From: Anas platyrhynchos
Lineage: Eukaryota > Chordata > Aves > Anseriformes > Anatidae
Length of the DNA: 64,000 nucleotides
NCBI RefSeq assembly: GCF_047663525.1
Contig: NC_092616.1
Span: forward strand, 6,074,501 to 6,138,500
Direction of reading: 5' to 3'
Made by a program: the position numbers and the translations under genes. Positions 1 to 11,800 of the stretch are shown here, in pieces. Under the pieces are notes generated by a model that saw nothing but the letters and a program-made list of their open reading frames with translations, searched no databases and was not told the DNA's origin. The first letter of the stretch is position 1; each line of letters begins with the position of its first letter.

Positions 1-930
1 AGTAAGCTCCCAGTAAGAGAAGTAAGCACCCAGTAAGAGCACTAAGAGCCCAGTATGACCAGTAACTTGAGCCATGGGTGCTGCTGGAGGTCCTGGGGAG
101 GCTCCTTCTCCATCAAGGAGCTCAGGTGGGCACCAGTAGGAACCAGTATGCTCCCAGTATGCTCCCAGTAAGAGCACTAAGAGACCAGTACCACCAGTAA
201 CCCCCAGTAACGTGAGCCGTGGGTGCTGCTGGAGGTCCTGGGGGGCTTCCTTCTCCATTAAGAACCTCAGGTGGGCACCAGTAGGAACCAGTAGAAACCA
301 GTATGAACCAGTATGCTCCCAGTAAGAGCCCAGTAAGAGCAGTAAGCTCTTAGTAAGAGCACTACAGTCCCAGTATGACCAGTAACTTGAGCCATGGGTG
401 CTCCTGGAGGTGCTGGGGGGCTTCCTTCTCCATCAAGGACCTGAGGTGGGCACCAGTAGGAACCAGTAGGAACCAGTATGCTCCCAGTATGAACCAGTAT
501 GCTCCCAGTAAGAGCACCAAGAGACCAGTATGACCAGCAGTGTGAGCCATGGGTGCTGCTGGAGGTCCTGGGGGGCTTCCTTTACCATTAAGGAGCTCAG
601 GTGGGCACCAGTACGCTCCCAGTATGAACCAGTATGCTCTCAGTATGACCAGTATATTCCCAGTAAGACCAGTAAGCTCCCAGTAAGAGAAGTAAGCGCC
701 CAGTAAGAGCACTAAGAGCCCAGTATGACCAGTAACTTGAGCCATGGGTGGGCCTGGAGGGCTTCCTTCTCCATCAAGGACCTCAGGTGGGCACCAGTAT
801 GCTCCCAGTATGAACCAGTATGCTCCCAGTAAGAGCAGTAAGCTCTTAGTATGACCAGGAAGCGCCCAGTAAAAGCCCAGTATGACCAGTAACCCACAGT
901 AACTTGGGCTGTGGGTGCTGCTGGAGTTCC
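1..930. repeat. Minisatellite carrying KAT8 exon fragments
   Basis: The matrix is built from short units such as CCAGTAAGAGCAGTAAG and CCAGTATGAACCAGTATG. Embedded in it every 145-195 bp is a 40-51 bp block resembling the KAT8 exon that encodes WVLLE...SIKDL, ending in an AG|GTGGG donor. Blocks lie at about 75-125, 220-270, 395-445, 550-600 and 745-785, with a partial one at 911-930. The four full blocks (75-125, 220-270, 395-445, 550-600) are about 8 nt shorter than the mammalian exon as I remember it, so the WVLLE and SIKDL parts fall in different frames; the fifth is shorter still. None looks like an intact coding exon, so the working exon probably lies left of the window. Confidence 0.7.
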
Positions 931-1961
<1,031 letters not shown>

Positions 1962-1968
1962 CCCCCAG

Positions 1969-2275
1969 CCAGATGACCAGCATCACCCAGACCGACATCA
2001 TCAGCACCCTGCAGTCCCTCAACATGGTCAAGTACTGGAAGGGGCAGCACGTCATCTGCGTCACCCCCAAACTGGTGGAGGAGCACCTCAAGAGCGCCCA
2101 GTACAAGAAGCCCCCCATCACCGGTGGGTGCCCCCCCCCACCCCCACCCCCCCAGCACCCATGGGTGCTCCCCCCCCACCCTAATTTTGTGTCCCCGTCC
2201 CCCCCCCCAGTGGACTCCATCTGCCTGCGGTGGGCGCCGCCGAAGCACAAGCAGGCCAAACTGGCCAAAAAGTGA
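1969..2275 (+). CDS. KAT8: KAT8 (MOF/MYST1 histone H4K16 acetyltransferase), last two coding exons
   Basis: KAT8 is the catalytic subunit of the nuclear MSL and NSL complexes and acetylates histone H4 lysine 16. Only the C-terminus is in the window. Exon 1969-2123 opens after a CCCCCCAG acceptor and encodes [25 protein letters not shown] and [15 protein letters not shown]. It ends at a GGTGGGTG donor. Exon 2211-2275 follows CCCCCCCCAG and encodes [14 protein letters not shown] and AKLAKK before TGA at 2273-2275. The phase across the intron restores the Val codon. These segments match the end of the MYST domain almost residue for residue. Everything upstream, including the acetyl-CoA site, lies outside the window. 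The unusual feature is a truncated copy of the first of these exons 507 bp upstream. Confidence 0.93.
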
Positions 2276-2279
2276 GGGG

Positions 2280-2584
2280 GGGTTGGGGGGGGGTCAGCAC
2301 CCATGGGTGCTGCCCCTCCCCTCCCCCCCACCCCCCACCCATGGGTGCTGCCCCCCCACCCATCAATAAAAGGCTGGAGGTGGTTTGTGGGGTGCTGGTG
2401 TGGTTTATTTTTTTGGGGGGGGGGTTGGGGTGGCACCCATGGGTGCTGGGGGGGGCACCCATGGGTGCTCTGGTCCTTCGTGGGTGCTGGGGGGCGTCGT
2501 GGGTGCCACCCGTGGGTGTTCTTGGGGACATTTTGGGTGTTGGGGGGCACCCATGGGTGCTGAAGTCTTTCATGGGTGCTACCA
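2280..2584. repeat. CACCCATGGGTGCTG minisatellite
   Basis: A palindromic core, CACCCATGGGTG, recurs about ten times between 2300 and 2580 in G- or C-run spacers. The same core appears in the KAT8 intron at 2155-2170, so the array straddles the KAT8 3' end. Confidence 0.7.
2365..2370 (+). terminator. KAT8: KAT8 polyadenylation signal
   Basis: AATAAA lies 90 nt after the KAT8 stop codon and is followed by GGCTGGAGGTGG and a GT-rich stretch, as expected for a cleavage site with a downstream element. Confidence 0.75.
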
Positions 2585-5490
2585 TTGGGTTCCTGCTGCC
2601 ATTTTTGGGTTCCAATGTCCATTTTTGGGTCCCATCATCCATTTTTTGGGTTCCATCGTCTATTTTTTGGGTTCCATCGTCCATTTTTGGGTGCCACCCA
2701 CCACCCATTTTTGGATGCCACCACGATGCTCCTGGTGCCATTTTTGGGTTCCATCACCCACTTTTGGGTTCCATTGCCCATTTTTGGGTTCCATCGTCCA
2801 TTTTTGGGGTCCATTTTTGGGTTCCATTGTCCACTTTTGGGTTCTATTGTCCATTTTTTGGGTTCCAATGTCCATTTCTGGGTTCCATCATCCACTTTTG
2901 GGTTCCATTGTCCATTTTTGGGGTCCATTTTTGGGTTTCAATGCCCACTTTTGGGTTCCATCGCCCATTTTTTGGGTTCCATCGTCCACTTTTGGGTTCC
3001 ATTACCCACTTTTGGGTTCCATCATCCATTTTTGGGGTTCTATTGTCCATTTTTGGGTTCCATCGTCCACTTTTGGGTTCCATCGTCCATTTTTGGGTTC
3101 CATTGTCCATTTTTGGGTTCCATCGTCCATTTTTGGGTTCCATTGTCCATTTTTGGGTTCCATTGCCTACTTTTGGTTGCCACCCTCAAGTCCTTGAAGC
3201 CATTTTGGGTTCTATTGTCCATTTTTTGGTTTCCGTTGCCCATTTTTGGGTTCCATCGTCCATTTTTTGGGTTCTATTGTCCATTTTTTGGGTTCCATCA
3301 TCCACTTTTGGGTTCCATCGTCCATTTTTTGGGTGCCATCATCCACTTTTGGGTTCCATTGCCCACTTTTGGGTTCTAATGTCCACTTCTGGGTTCCATC
3401 ATCCATTTTTTGGGTTCTATTGTCCATTTTTTGGGTTCCATCGCCCATTTTTGGGTTTCTATTGTCCATTTTTGGGTTCCATCATCCACTTCTGGGTTCC
3501 ATTACCCATTTTTGGGTTCCAATGTCCATTTTTGGGTTCCATTGTCCATTTTTGGGTTCCATCATCCACTTTTGGGTTCCACTGTCCACTTTTGGGTTCC
3601 ATTGCCCACTTTTGGGTTCTATTGCCTATTTTTGGGTTCCATCGCCCATTTTTTGGGTTCCAATGTCCATTTCTGGGTTCCATCATCCATTTTTGGGTTC
3701 CATCGTCCATTTTTGGGGTCCATTTTTGGGTTCCATCATCCACTTTTGGGTTCCATCATCCATTTTTTGGGTTCCATCATCCATTTTTGGGGTTCTATTG
3801 TCCATTTTTTGGGTTCCATCGTCCATTTTTGGGTTCCATCCTCCACTTTTGGCTCCCATTGTCCCTTTTTGGGTTCCATCGTCCACTTCTGGGTTCCATC
3901 ATCCATTTTTTGGGTTCTGTTGTCCATTTTTGGGTTCCAATGTCCATTTTTTGGGTTCTATTACCCATTTTTGGGTTCCATCATCCACTTTTGGGTTCTA
4001 TTGTCCATTTTTGGGTTCCATCATCCATTTTTTGGGTCCCATTGTCCATTTTTGGATTCCATTGCCCATTTTTTGGGTTCCACTGTCCATTTTTATGTTC
4101 TATCGTCCATTTTTGAGGTCCATTTTTGGGTTCTCTTGTCCGTTTTTTGGGTTCCATCATCCACTTTTGGGTTCCATCGTCCATTTTTGGGTGCCACCAC
4201 CAAGTCCTTGAAGCCATTTTGGGTTCCAATGTCCATTTTTGGGTTCCATCCCCCATTTTTTGGGTTCCAATGCCCATTTTTTGTGTTCTATCGTCCATTT
4301 TTGGGGTCCATTTTTGGGTTCCAATGTCCATTTTTTGGGCTCCTCACCCCCACACCCCCACCACTGTCACCAGTGCCACCCCCAGTGCCACCCCCACCCC
4401 CCAGACACCCCCCACCCTCCCCCCACCCCCCCAACGCCCCCTCCCTCGCCCCCCACCCCCTCCCCAGCACCTCGGGGTGGCCCCCAGCCGTGGGGGTGAC
4501 ACCAGCCTTCCTCCTCCTCCTCCTCCTCCTCCTCCTCCTCGTCATTTTGGGTTCCAATGTCCATTTTTGGGTCCCATCACCCATTTTTGGGTTCCAATGT
4601 CCGTTATTGGGGTTCTATTACCCATTTTTGGGGGCCGTTTTTGGGTTCCATTCTCCATTTTGGGGTTCTACTGCCCATTTTTGGGTTCCATCGTCCATTT
4701 TTTGGGTTCCATTGCCCACTTTTGGGTTCTATTGCCCATTTTTGGGTTCCATCGTCCATTTTTGGGGTCCATTTTTGGGTTCCAATGTCCATTTTGAGTT
4801 CCATCCTCCACTTTTGGGTTCCATCGCCCATTTTTTGGGTTCTATTGCCCATTTTTAGGTTCCATCATCCATTTTTGGGGTTCCATCATCCACTTTGGGG
4901 TTCTATTGCCCATTTTTGGGTTCCATCATCCATTTTGGGGTTTTATTGTCCACTTTTGGGTTCCATCGTCCATTTTGGGGTTCCATCGTCCATTTTTTGG
5001 GTTCTATTGTCCATTTTTGGGTTCCATTTCCCATTTTTGGGTGCCACCATCAAGTCCTTGAGGCCATTTTGGGTTCCAATGTCCACTTTTAGGTTCCATC
5101 ATCCATTTTTGGGTTCCATCATCATTTTTTTGGCTCCCATTGCCCATTTTGGGGTTCCAATGTCCGTTATTGGGGTTCTATTACCCATTTTTGGGGTCCG
5201 TTTTTGGGTTCCATTCTCCATTTTGGGGTTCTACTGCCCATTTTTGGGTTCCATCATCCACTTTTGGGTTCCATTGTCCATTTTTGGGGTCCATTTTTGG
5301 GTTTCAATGCCCACTTTTGGGTTCCATCATTCACTTTTGGGTTCCATCGCCCATTTTTTGGGTTCCATTGTCCACTTTTGGGTCCCATTGTCCATTTTTT
5401 GGGTTCCAGTGTCCATTTTTGGGTTCTATTACCCATTTTTTGTGTTCTATTGTCCATTTTTGGTTTCCATCGTCCATTTTTGGGTGCCAC
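2585..5490. repeat. 20-21 bp minisatellite, GGGTTCCATCGTCCATTTTT
   Basis: About 130 degenerate units of 20-21 bp run for 2.9 kb between KAT8 and the protease gene. A spacer containing CAAGTCCTTGA recurs near 3190, 4200 and 5050. A longer segment with GTTATTGGGGTTCTATTACC recurs near 4602 and 5163, so there are larger duplications on top of the basic unit. The 21 bp units keep frames open for hundreds of codons without any sign of selection for a protein. Confidence 0.9.
4345..4550 (-). pseudogene. Copy of the 3' part of the protease last exon inside the 20 bp array
   Basis: The block from about 4465 to 4535 (CACCTCGGGGTGGCCCCC, then GTGGGGGTGACACCAGCC and a CTC/CCT run) repeats the 3' side of the protease terminal exon at about 5618-5684. 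Its C-rich left flank matches 5495-5610. It lacks the catalytic-Ser region and ends abruptly in the GGGTTCC array. Confidence 0.7.
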
Positions 5491-5599
5491 CACCCCCTAT
5501 CCCCACTGTCACCCCCCCAACATCCCCCCCACCACTGTCACCAGTGCCACCCCCAATGTCACCCCCCCACCCCCCACCCTCCCCCCACCCCCAATGACG

Positions 5600-5880
5600 C
5601 CCCCCCCTTCCCCCTCAGCACCTCGGGGTGGCCCCCAGCCGTGGGGGTGACACCAGCCTTCCCCCTCCTCCTCCTCCTCGATGTCACCGTCGTTGTCCCC
5701 AAGGGGGGGGTGGCGCAGGGTGGCCTCGGGGACGGTGGCGGCGATCCAGGCGGCGTGGGCGCCGGGCCGGGTGTAGACCCCCGGGCGGGAGGGGAGGCCG
5801 CAGCCCTGCCCCCAGCTGGCCACCCCCGCCAGCAGCCACCAGCCCCCCACGCGGCACGCCAGGGGGCCGCCCGAGTCACC
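5600..5880 (-). CDS. PRSS8: Protease terminal exon with catalytic Ser
   Basis: The exon opens after a TTTTATAG acceptor with [11 protein letters not shown], then [26 protein letters not shown] and [17 protein letters not shown]. This is the standard end of a trypsin domain, with the catalytic Ser and the final Cys. It then continues as [11 protein letters not shown] and into a Gly/Trp/Pro-rich stretch that merges with repeats. The stop codon and any GPI-anchor signal cannot be placed, so the left limit is approximate. Confidence 0.75.
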
Positions 5881-8800
5881 CTATAAAAGGGGGGGACAGT
5901 TGGGGACATTTGGGGACATTTAGGGTCAATGGGGGACATTTGGGGACAATTCGGGACAATAAGGGTAATGGGGACACTGGGGACATTTGGGGACATTGGG
6001 GACATTTGGGGACATTTAGGGTAATGGGGACATTGGGGACATTTAGGGCAATGGGGACAATTGGGGATAATTGGGGACATTGGGGGTAATGGGGACATTG
6101 GGACATTTGGGGACATTTGGGGTCAATGGGGGACATTGGGGACATTTAGGGTAATGAGGACATTGGGGACATTTGGGGACATTGGGGACGTGTAGGGTAA
6201 TGGGGACATTGGGGATGTTGGGGGTAATTGGGGTAATGGGGACATTGGGGACATTTGGGGACATTGGGGACATTTGGGGACATTTGGGGACATTTGGGGA
6301 CAATGGGGACATTTGGGGACAATGGGGACATTTGGGGACATTTGGGGACAATTGGGGACATTTAGGGACAATGGGGACAATGGGGACATTTGGGGGTGTT
6401 GGGGGTAATTGGGGTAATGGGGACATCTGGGGACAATAAGGGTAATGGGGACAATTGGGGACATTGGGACATTTGGGGTAATGGGGGTAATTGGGGTAAT
6501 GGGGACATTTGGGGACATTTGGGGACATTGGGGACATTTGGGGACATTTTGGGGTGTTGGGGTAATGGGGGTGTTGGGGGGGGCAGCTGGGGCCACCCCC
6601 GCCAGCAGCCACCAGCCCCCCACGCGGCACGCCAGGGGCCGCCCGAGTCACCCTAAAAGGGGATTTGGGGTCAGTGGGGACATTTGGGGACATTTTGGGG
6701 ACGTTTAGGGTGTTGGGGACATTGGGGGTGTTGGGGGTAATTGGGGTAATGGGAATATTGGGGTAACGGGGACATTGGGGACAATAGGGACATTTGGGGA
6801 CAATAAGGGTAATAGGGACATTGGGGACATTTGGGGACATTTGGGGTCAATGGGGGACATTGGGGACATTTGGGGACATTTGGGGTCAATGGGGGACATT
6901 GGGGACATTTGGGGTAATGGGGACATTTGGGGACATTTGGGGTGTTGGGGTAATGGGGGTGTTGGGGACATTTGGGGACAATTGCAGACATTGGGGGACA
7001 TTTGGGGACAATGGGGACAATTAGGGTAATGGGGACATTTGGGGTAATGGGGGTGTTGGGGACAATTGGGGACATTTGGGGACACTGGGGACATTGGGGG
7101 ATATTTGGGGACATTGGGGACAATTGGGGACATTTGGGGACATGTGAGGGCAGTTGGGGACAGCTGGGGACATTTGGGGATATTTGGGGACATTTGGGGA
7201 CATTTGGGGGACATTTGGGGGACATTTGGGGACAATGGGGACAATTGGGGTCATTTAGGGGAATGGGGACAATGGGGATAATTGGGGACATTTGGGGACA
7301 TTGAGGACATTGGGGGACATTTGGGGACATTGGGGACATTGTGGGGCCACACAGAGGGTGACATTTTGGGGGGGGGGAGGTGACATTTTGGGGGGGGGTC
7401 CCCACCTGGCAGGCGTCTCGCTGCCCCTCGGGGTACCCTGCGCACAGCGTGTCCCAGGCGGGGGTCCCAAATGTCCCCCGCTGTCCCCGGGGTCATCCTC
7501 CTGCGGTGTCCCCCCCCCAGGGGGGTGTCACCTCCCCCCCGGGGGCGTCACCCCCCCCCCGTAGAGGCAGCGGCAGCGCCGGGCGCTGATGAGCGCAGTT
7601 ACCTGCTGGCCGCAGGGGCGCGGGGGGCAGGGGCCTGGGGGACATGGGGGACATTGGGGACAGGTCCCCAAACCGCCCCAAGTGTCCCCAAGTGTCCTCC
7701 TGCTCCCCAAATCTCCCCGCGTCCACCAACCCCCCCGAGCCCCCCCCATTCGGCCCCAAACCGCCCCAAATCCCCCTCCGTTCGTTTGACTGTTCCAGTA
7801 TCTCTGACTGTTCCTATGCTCCCAAATGATCCCACCATCCAATCGTCCCAATTGTTCCATTATCTCCTGTGTCCATTCTCCATTTCTCCACTCATCCAAT
7901 CCCCCCCAACATCCCCCAATTCCCCCCAATTGCCCCAAACCCCCAAATCCCCCCAAACGTCCCCAAATGTCCCCAAACGTCCCCTAATCCCCCCCCCAAT
8001 GTCCCCAATCCTCCAATGTCCCCCATCCCCCAAACCCCCAATTCCCCCCAAATGTCCCCAAACCCCCCCAAACCCTCCAATATTCCCCCAACCCCCATTT
8101 TCCGAACCCCCAAAATCCCCCCAAATGTCCCCAAATGTCCCCTAACCCCCCGAATTGTCCCTAATGTCCCCAATGTCCCCCCCTATCCCCGAACCCCCAA
8201 TTTCCCCCCAAATTCCCCCAACCTCCCCAAACCCCCCCCCCCAAGTGTCCCCACCCCCAACCCTGCTGCAGGGTGCGGGGGGCAGGGGGCCTGGGGACAT
8301 GGGGGACATTGGCGCAGGTCCCCAAATTGGCCCCAAATTTCCCCAAGTGTCCCCGTGTCCCCAACCCCCCCCATATCCCCCCTCACCCCCCCCAAACCCC
8401 CCTCATTTCCCCCCCAAACTGCCCCCAAAGTGTCCCTAAACCTCCCCCAAAGTGTCCCCAAATCCCCCCCAACCCCCCCCAACCCCCCCCAATGTCCCCC
8501 CAAAGTGTCCCCAACCCCCCCATCTCCCTCTAACCCCTCCACATTCCCCCCAAATCCCTCCCCCCCCAACCCCCCCAAATCCCCCCAACCCCCCAAAATG
8601 CCCCCAAATGTCCCCCAAATCCCCTCCAACCCCCCAAATCCTCCCCCAAATCCCCCAACGCCTCCAATATCTCCCTCATATCCCCCAAAATGTCCCCAAA
8701 CCTCCCCCAAAATGTCCCCAAATGTTCCTAAATCCCCCAAAATGTCCCTAAATGTCCCCAAATGTCCCTAAATCCCCCAAAATGTTCCCAAATCTCCTCA

Positions 8801-11800
8801 AACCCCCCCAATATCCCCCCATACCCCCCTCAATGCCCCCCTCTATCCCCCCAATATCCCCCCAAATCCCCCTTTTTTCCCCCCAAACCCCCCCCAACCC
8901 CCCCCATATCCCCCTCATACCCCCCTAAATCCCCCCCAAACCCCCCTGTTTCCCCCAACCCCCCCATATCCCCTCCACACCCCCCCAAATCCCCCCCAAT
9001 CCCCCCAAATGCCCCCCAAATCCCCCCCAACCCCCCCAAATGTCCCCCAAATCCCCCCAATCCCCCCCAACTCCCCCAAATGTCCCCAAATCCCCCAATC
9101 CCCCCCAAATCCCCCCAAAATGTCCCCAAACCCCCCCCAAATCCCCCCAACCCCCCCCCCAAACCCCCCAAACCCCCCAAACCCCCCCCAAACCCCCCCC
9201 AAATATCCCCCACACCCCCCAACCCCCCCAAACCCCCCAACATCCCCCCCAAATCCCCCCAAACCCCCCCAATTCCCCCAACCCCCCCAAAACGCCCCCA
9301 AATCCCCCCAAATCCCCCCAAATCCCCCCAAAACCCCCCCAAAATCCCCCCAAATCCCCCCAAACCCCCCCACCTTCCCCTCCCCCCAAATCCCCCCAAA
9401 TCCCCCAAACCCCCCCAAACCCCCCCAAACCCCCCCATTTCCCCTCCAAACCCCCCCAAATCCTCCAGTATCCCCCTCAACCCCCCCATATCCCCCTTAT
9501 ACCCCCCTCCCCCCCCAAACCCCCCCAACTCCCCCAAACCCCCCCCAAAATCCCCCAAATCCCCCCCAAACCCCCCCCCCCAAACCCCCCCAACCGACCC
9601 CCCAACCCCCCCAAACCCCCCCCCCAAATCCCCCCCCCTACCCGCGGTCCGCGTCTCTCACCCGGCGAGGGTGCAGTTGGCGCCGGGGGGGAGGCGCAGG
9701 CGGGGGCCGGGCAGGGAAATGGGGGGCGCACGCGGGGGGAGGGGGCGGCGGGGGTCGAGGGGACCAGGGCCAGGCTCCCTCTCCCCCCCTCACGCCACCC
9801 TCTTCCCCCGTCACGTGACCCTCCCCTCCCCCCTCTGTCGCCAGAGGGTCGGATAGGGGGCAGGGCCACCCGGCTCACGGCGCACCTGGGGCGTCGGGGG
9901 ACAGGAGGTGGAGGACCCAGAGTCACCCGGTAACTGGGGGACAGGGCTCTCCCTAGAGGGGGGGATATGGGGTCAGGGGGGGGGCATATAGGGTCACGGG
10001 GGTCATATGGGGTCAGGGGGGGCATATAGGGTCGGGGGGGTCATATGGGGTCGGGGGGGCATATAGGGTCAAGGGGGGCATATAGGGTCGGGGGGTTATA
10101 TGGGGTCAGGGGGTCATATAGGGTTAGGGGGTCATATAGGGTAGGGGTGGTTATATAGGGTCAGGGGGTCATATAGGGTCGGGGGGGCATATATGGGGTC
10201 GGGGGGGTCATATAGGGTCGGGGGGGTATATAGGGTCAGGGGGTCATATGGGGTCAGGGGGTGATATAGGGGCAGGGGGTTATATAGGGTCGGGGGGGCA
10301 TATAGGGTCAGGGGGCCACACAGGGTCAGGGGGTCATACAGGGTCAAGGGGGCTTATATAGGGTCATAGGGTCATATGGGGTCGGGGGGGTCATATGGGT
10401 CAGGGGGGTCATATAGGGGCAGGGGGGTTATATAGGGGCAGGGACATAGGGTCAGGGGGTTATAAGGGCACCCGGGACCCGGACAGGGGGGTTTTCCCTA
10501 TAGGGGGGGATATAGGGTCAGGGGGGCATATAGGGTCAGGGGGGGGATATAGGGTCAGGGGGTCATATGGGGTCAGGGGGTCATATAGGGTCAGGGGGTC
10601 ATATAGGGGCAGGGGGTTATATAGGGTCAGGGGGTTCATATAGGGTCACTATAGGGTCAGGGGGCTATATAGGGGCAGGGGGTCATATGGGGTCAGGGGG
10701 GCATATGGGGTCATGCCACATAGGGTCAGGGGGTCATATAGGGTCAGGGGGGTCATATAGGGTCGGGGGGGGATATAGGGTCGGGGGGTCATATGGGGTC
10801 AGGGGGTTATATAGGGTCAGGGGGTCATATAGGGTCAGGGATATAGGGTCAGGGGGGTTATATAGGGTCGGGGGGTTATATAGGGTCGGGGGGGTCATAT
10901 AGGGTCACAGGGTCATATAGGGTCGGGGGGGGATATAGGGTCAGGGGGGTCATATAGGGTCAGGGGGTTATATAGGGGCAGGGGGGTCATATAGGGTCAG
11001 GGGGTCATATAGGGGCAGGGGGTTATATAGGGTCGGGGGGTCATATAGGGTCACAGGGTCATATAGGGGCGGGGGGATATAGGGTCAGGGGGCCATATAG
11101 GGTCAGGGGGTCATATAGGGGCAGGGGGCCATATGGGTCAGGGGGTCATATAGGGGCAGGGGGCCACATAGGGTCGGGGGGCTACATAGGGTCGGGGGGC
11201 AATATAGGGTCAGGGGGTCATATAGGGTCAGGGGGTCATATAGGGGCAGGGGGTCATATAGGGTCAGGGGGTCATATAGGGGCAGGGGGCTGACATAGGG
11301 TCAGTGGGCAGAAGGTCAGGGGGTCATATAGGGTCAGGGGGCTATATAGGGTCATAGGGTCATATGGGGTGAGGGGGGCATATAGGGCAGGGGGTTATAT
11401 AGGGTCAGGGGGGTCATATGGGGTCAGGGGGGGAATATAGGGTCAGGGGGGTCATATAGGGTCATAGGGTCATATGGGGTCAGGGGGGTCATATAGGGGC
11501 AGGGGGTCATATAGGGGCAGGGGGTCATATAGGGCAGGGGGTTATATAGGGTCGGGGGGGTCATATGGGGTCAGGGGGGCAATATGGGGTCATATAGGGT
11601 CAGGGGGGTCATATAGGGTCAGGGGGGCTCATATAGGGTCATGTTATATAGGGGCAGGGGTCATATAGGGTCAGGGGGTCATATAGGGGCAGGGGGTCAT
11701 ATAGGGTCAGGGGGTCATATAGGGGCAGGGGGGCCATATAGGGTCACAGGGTCATATGGGGTCGGGGGGTCATATGGGGTCAGGGGGCTCATATAGGGTC

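Noticed and set aside
2230-4116. A 628-codon open frame on + beginning inside the KAT8 last exon
   Set aside because: It is the 20-21 bp array read through; frames open and close with unit length, and the peptide is an endless GSIVHFWVP-type repeat with no domain.
5885-7395. Possible telomere-like or CRISPR-like array
   Set aside because: The unit GGGGACATTTGG is not TTAGGG, units are not separated by unique spacers, and the flanks are protease exons.
8762-9933. Pro-rich frames of 270-360 codons on +
   Set aside because: They are the CCCCCCAAAT array; every frame of a C-run repeat gives Pro-rich peptides.
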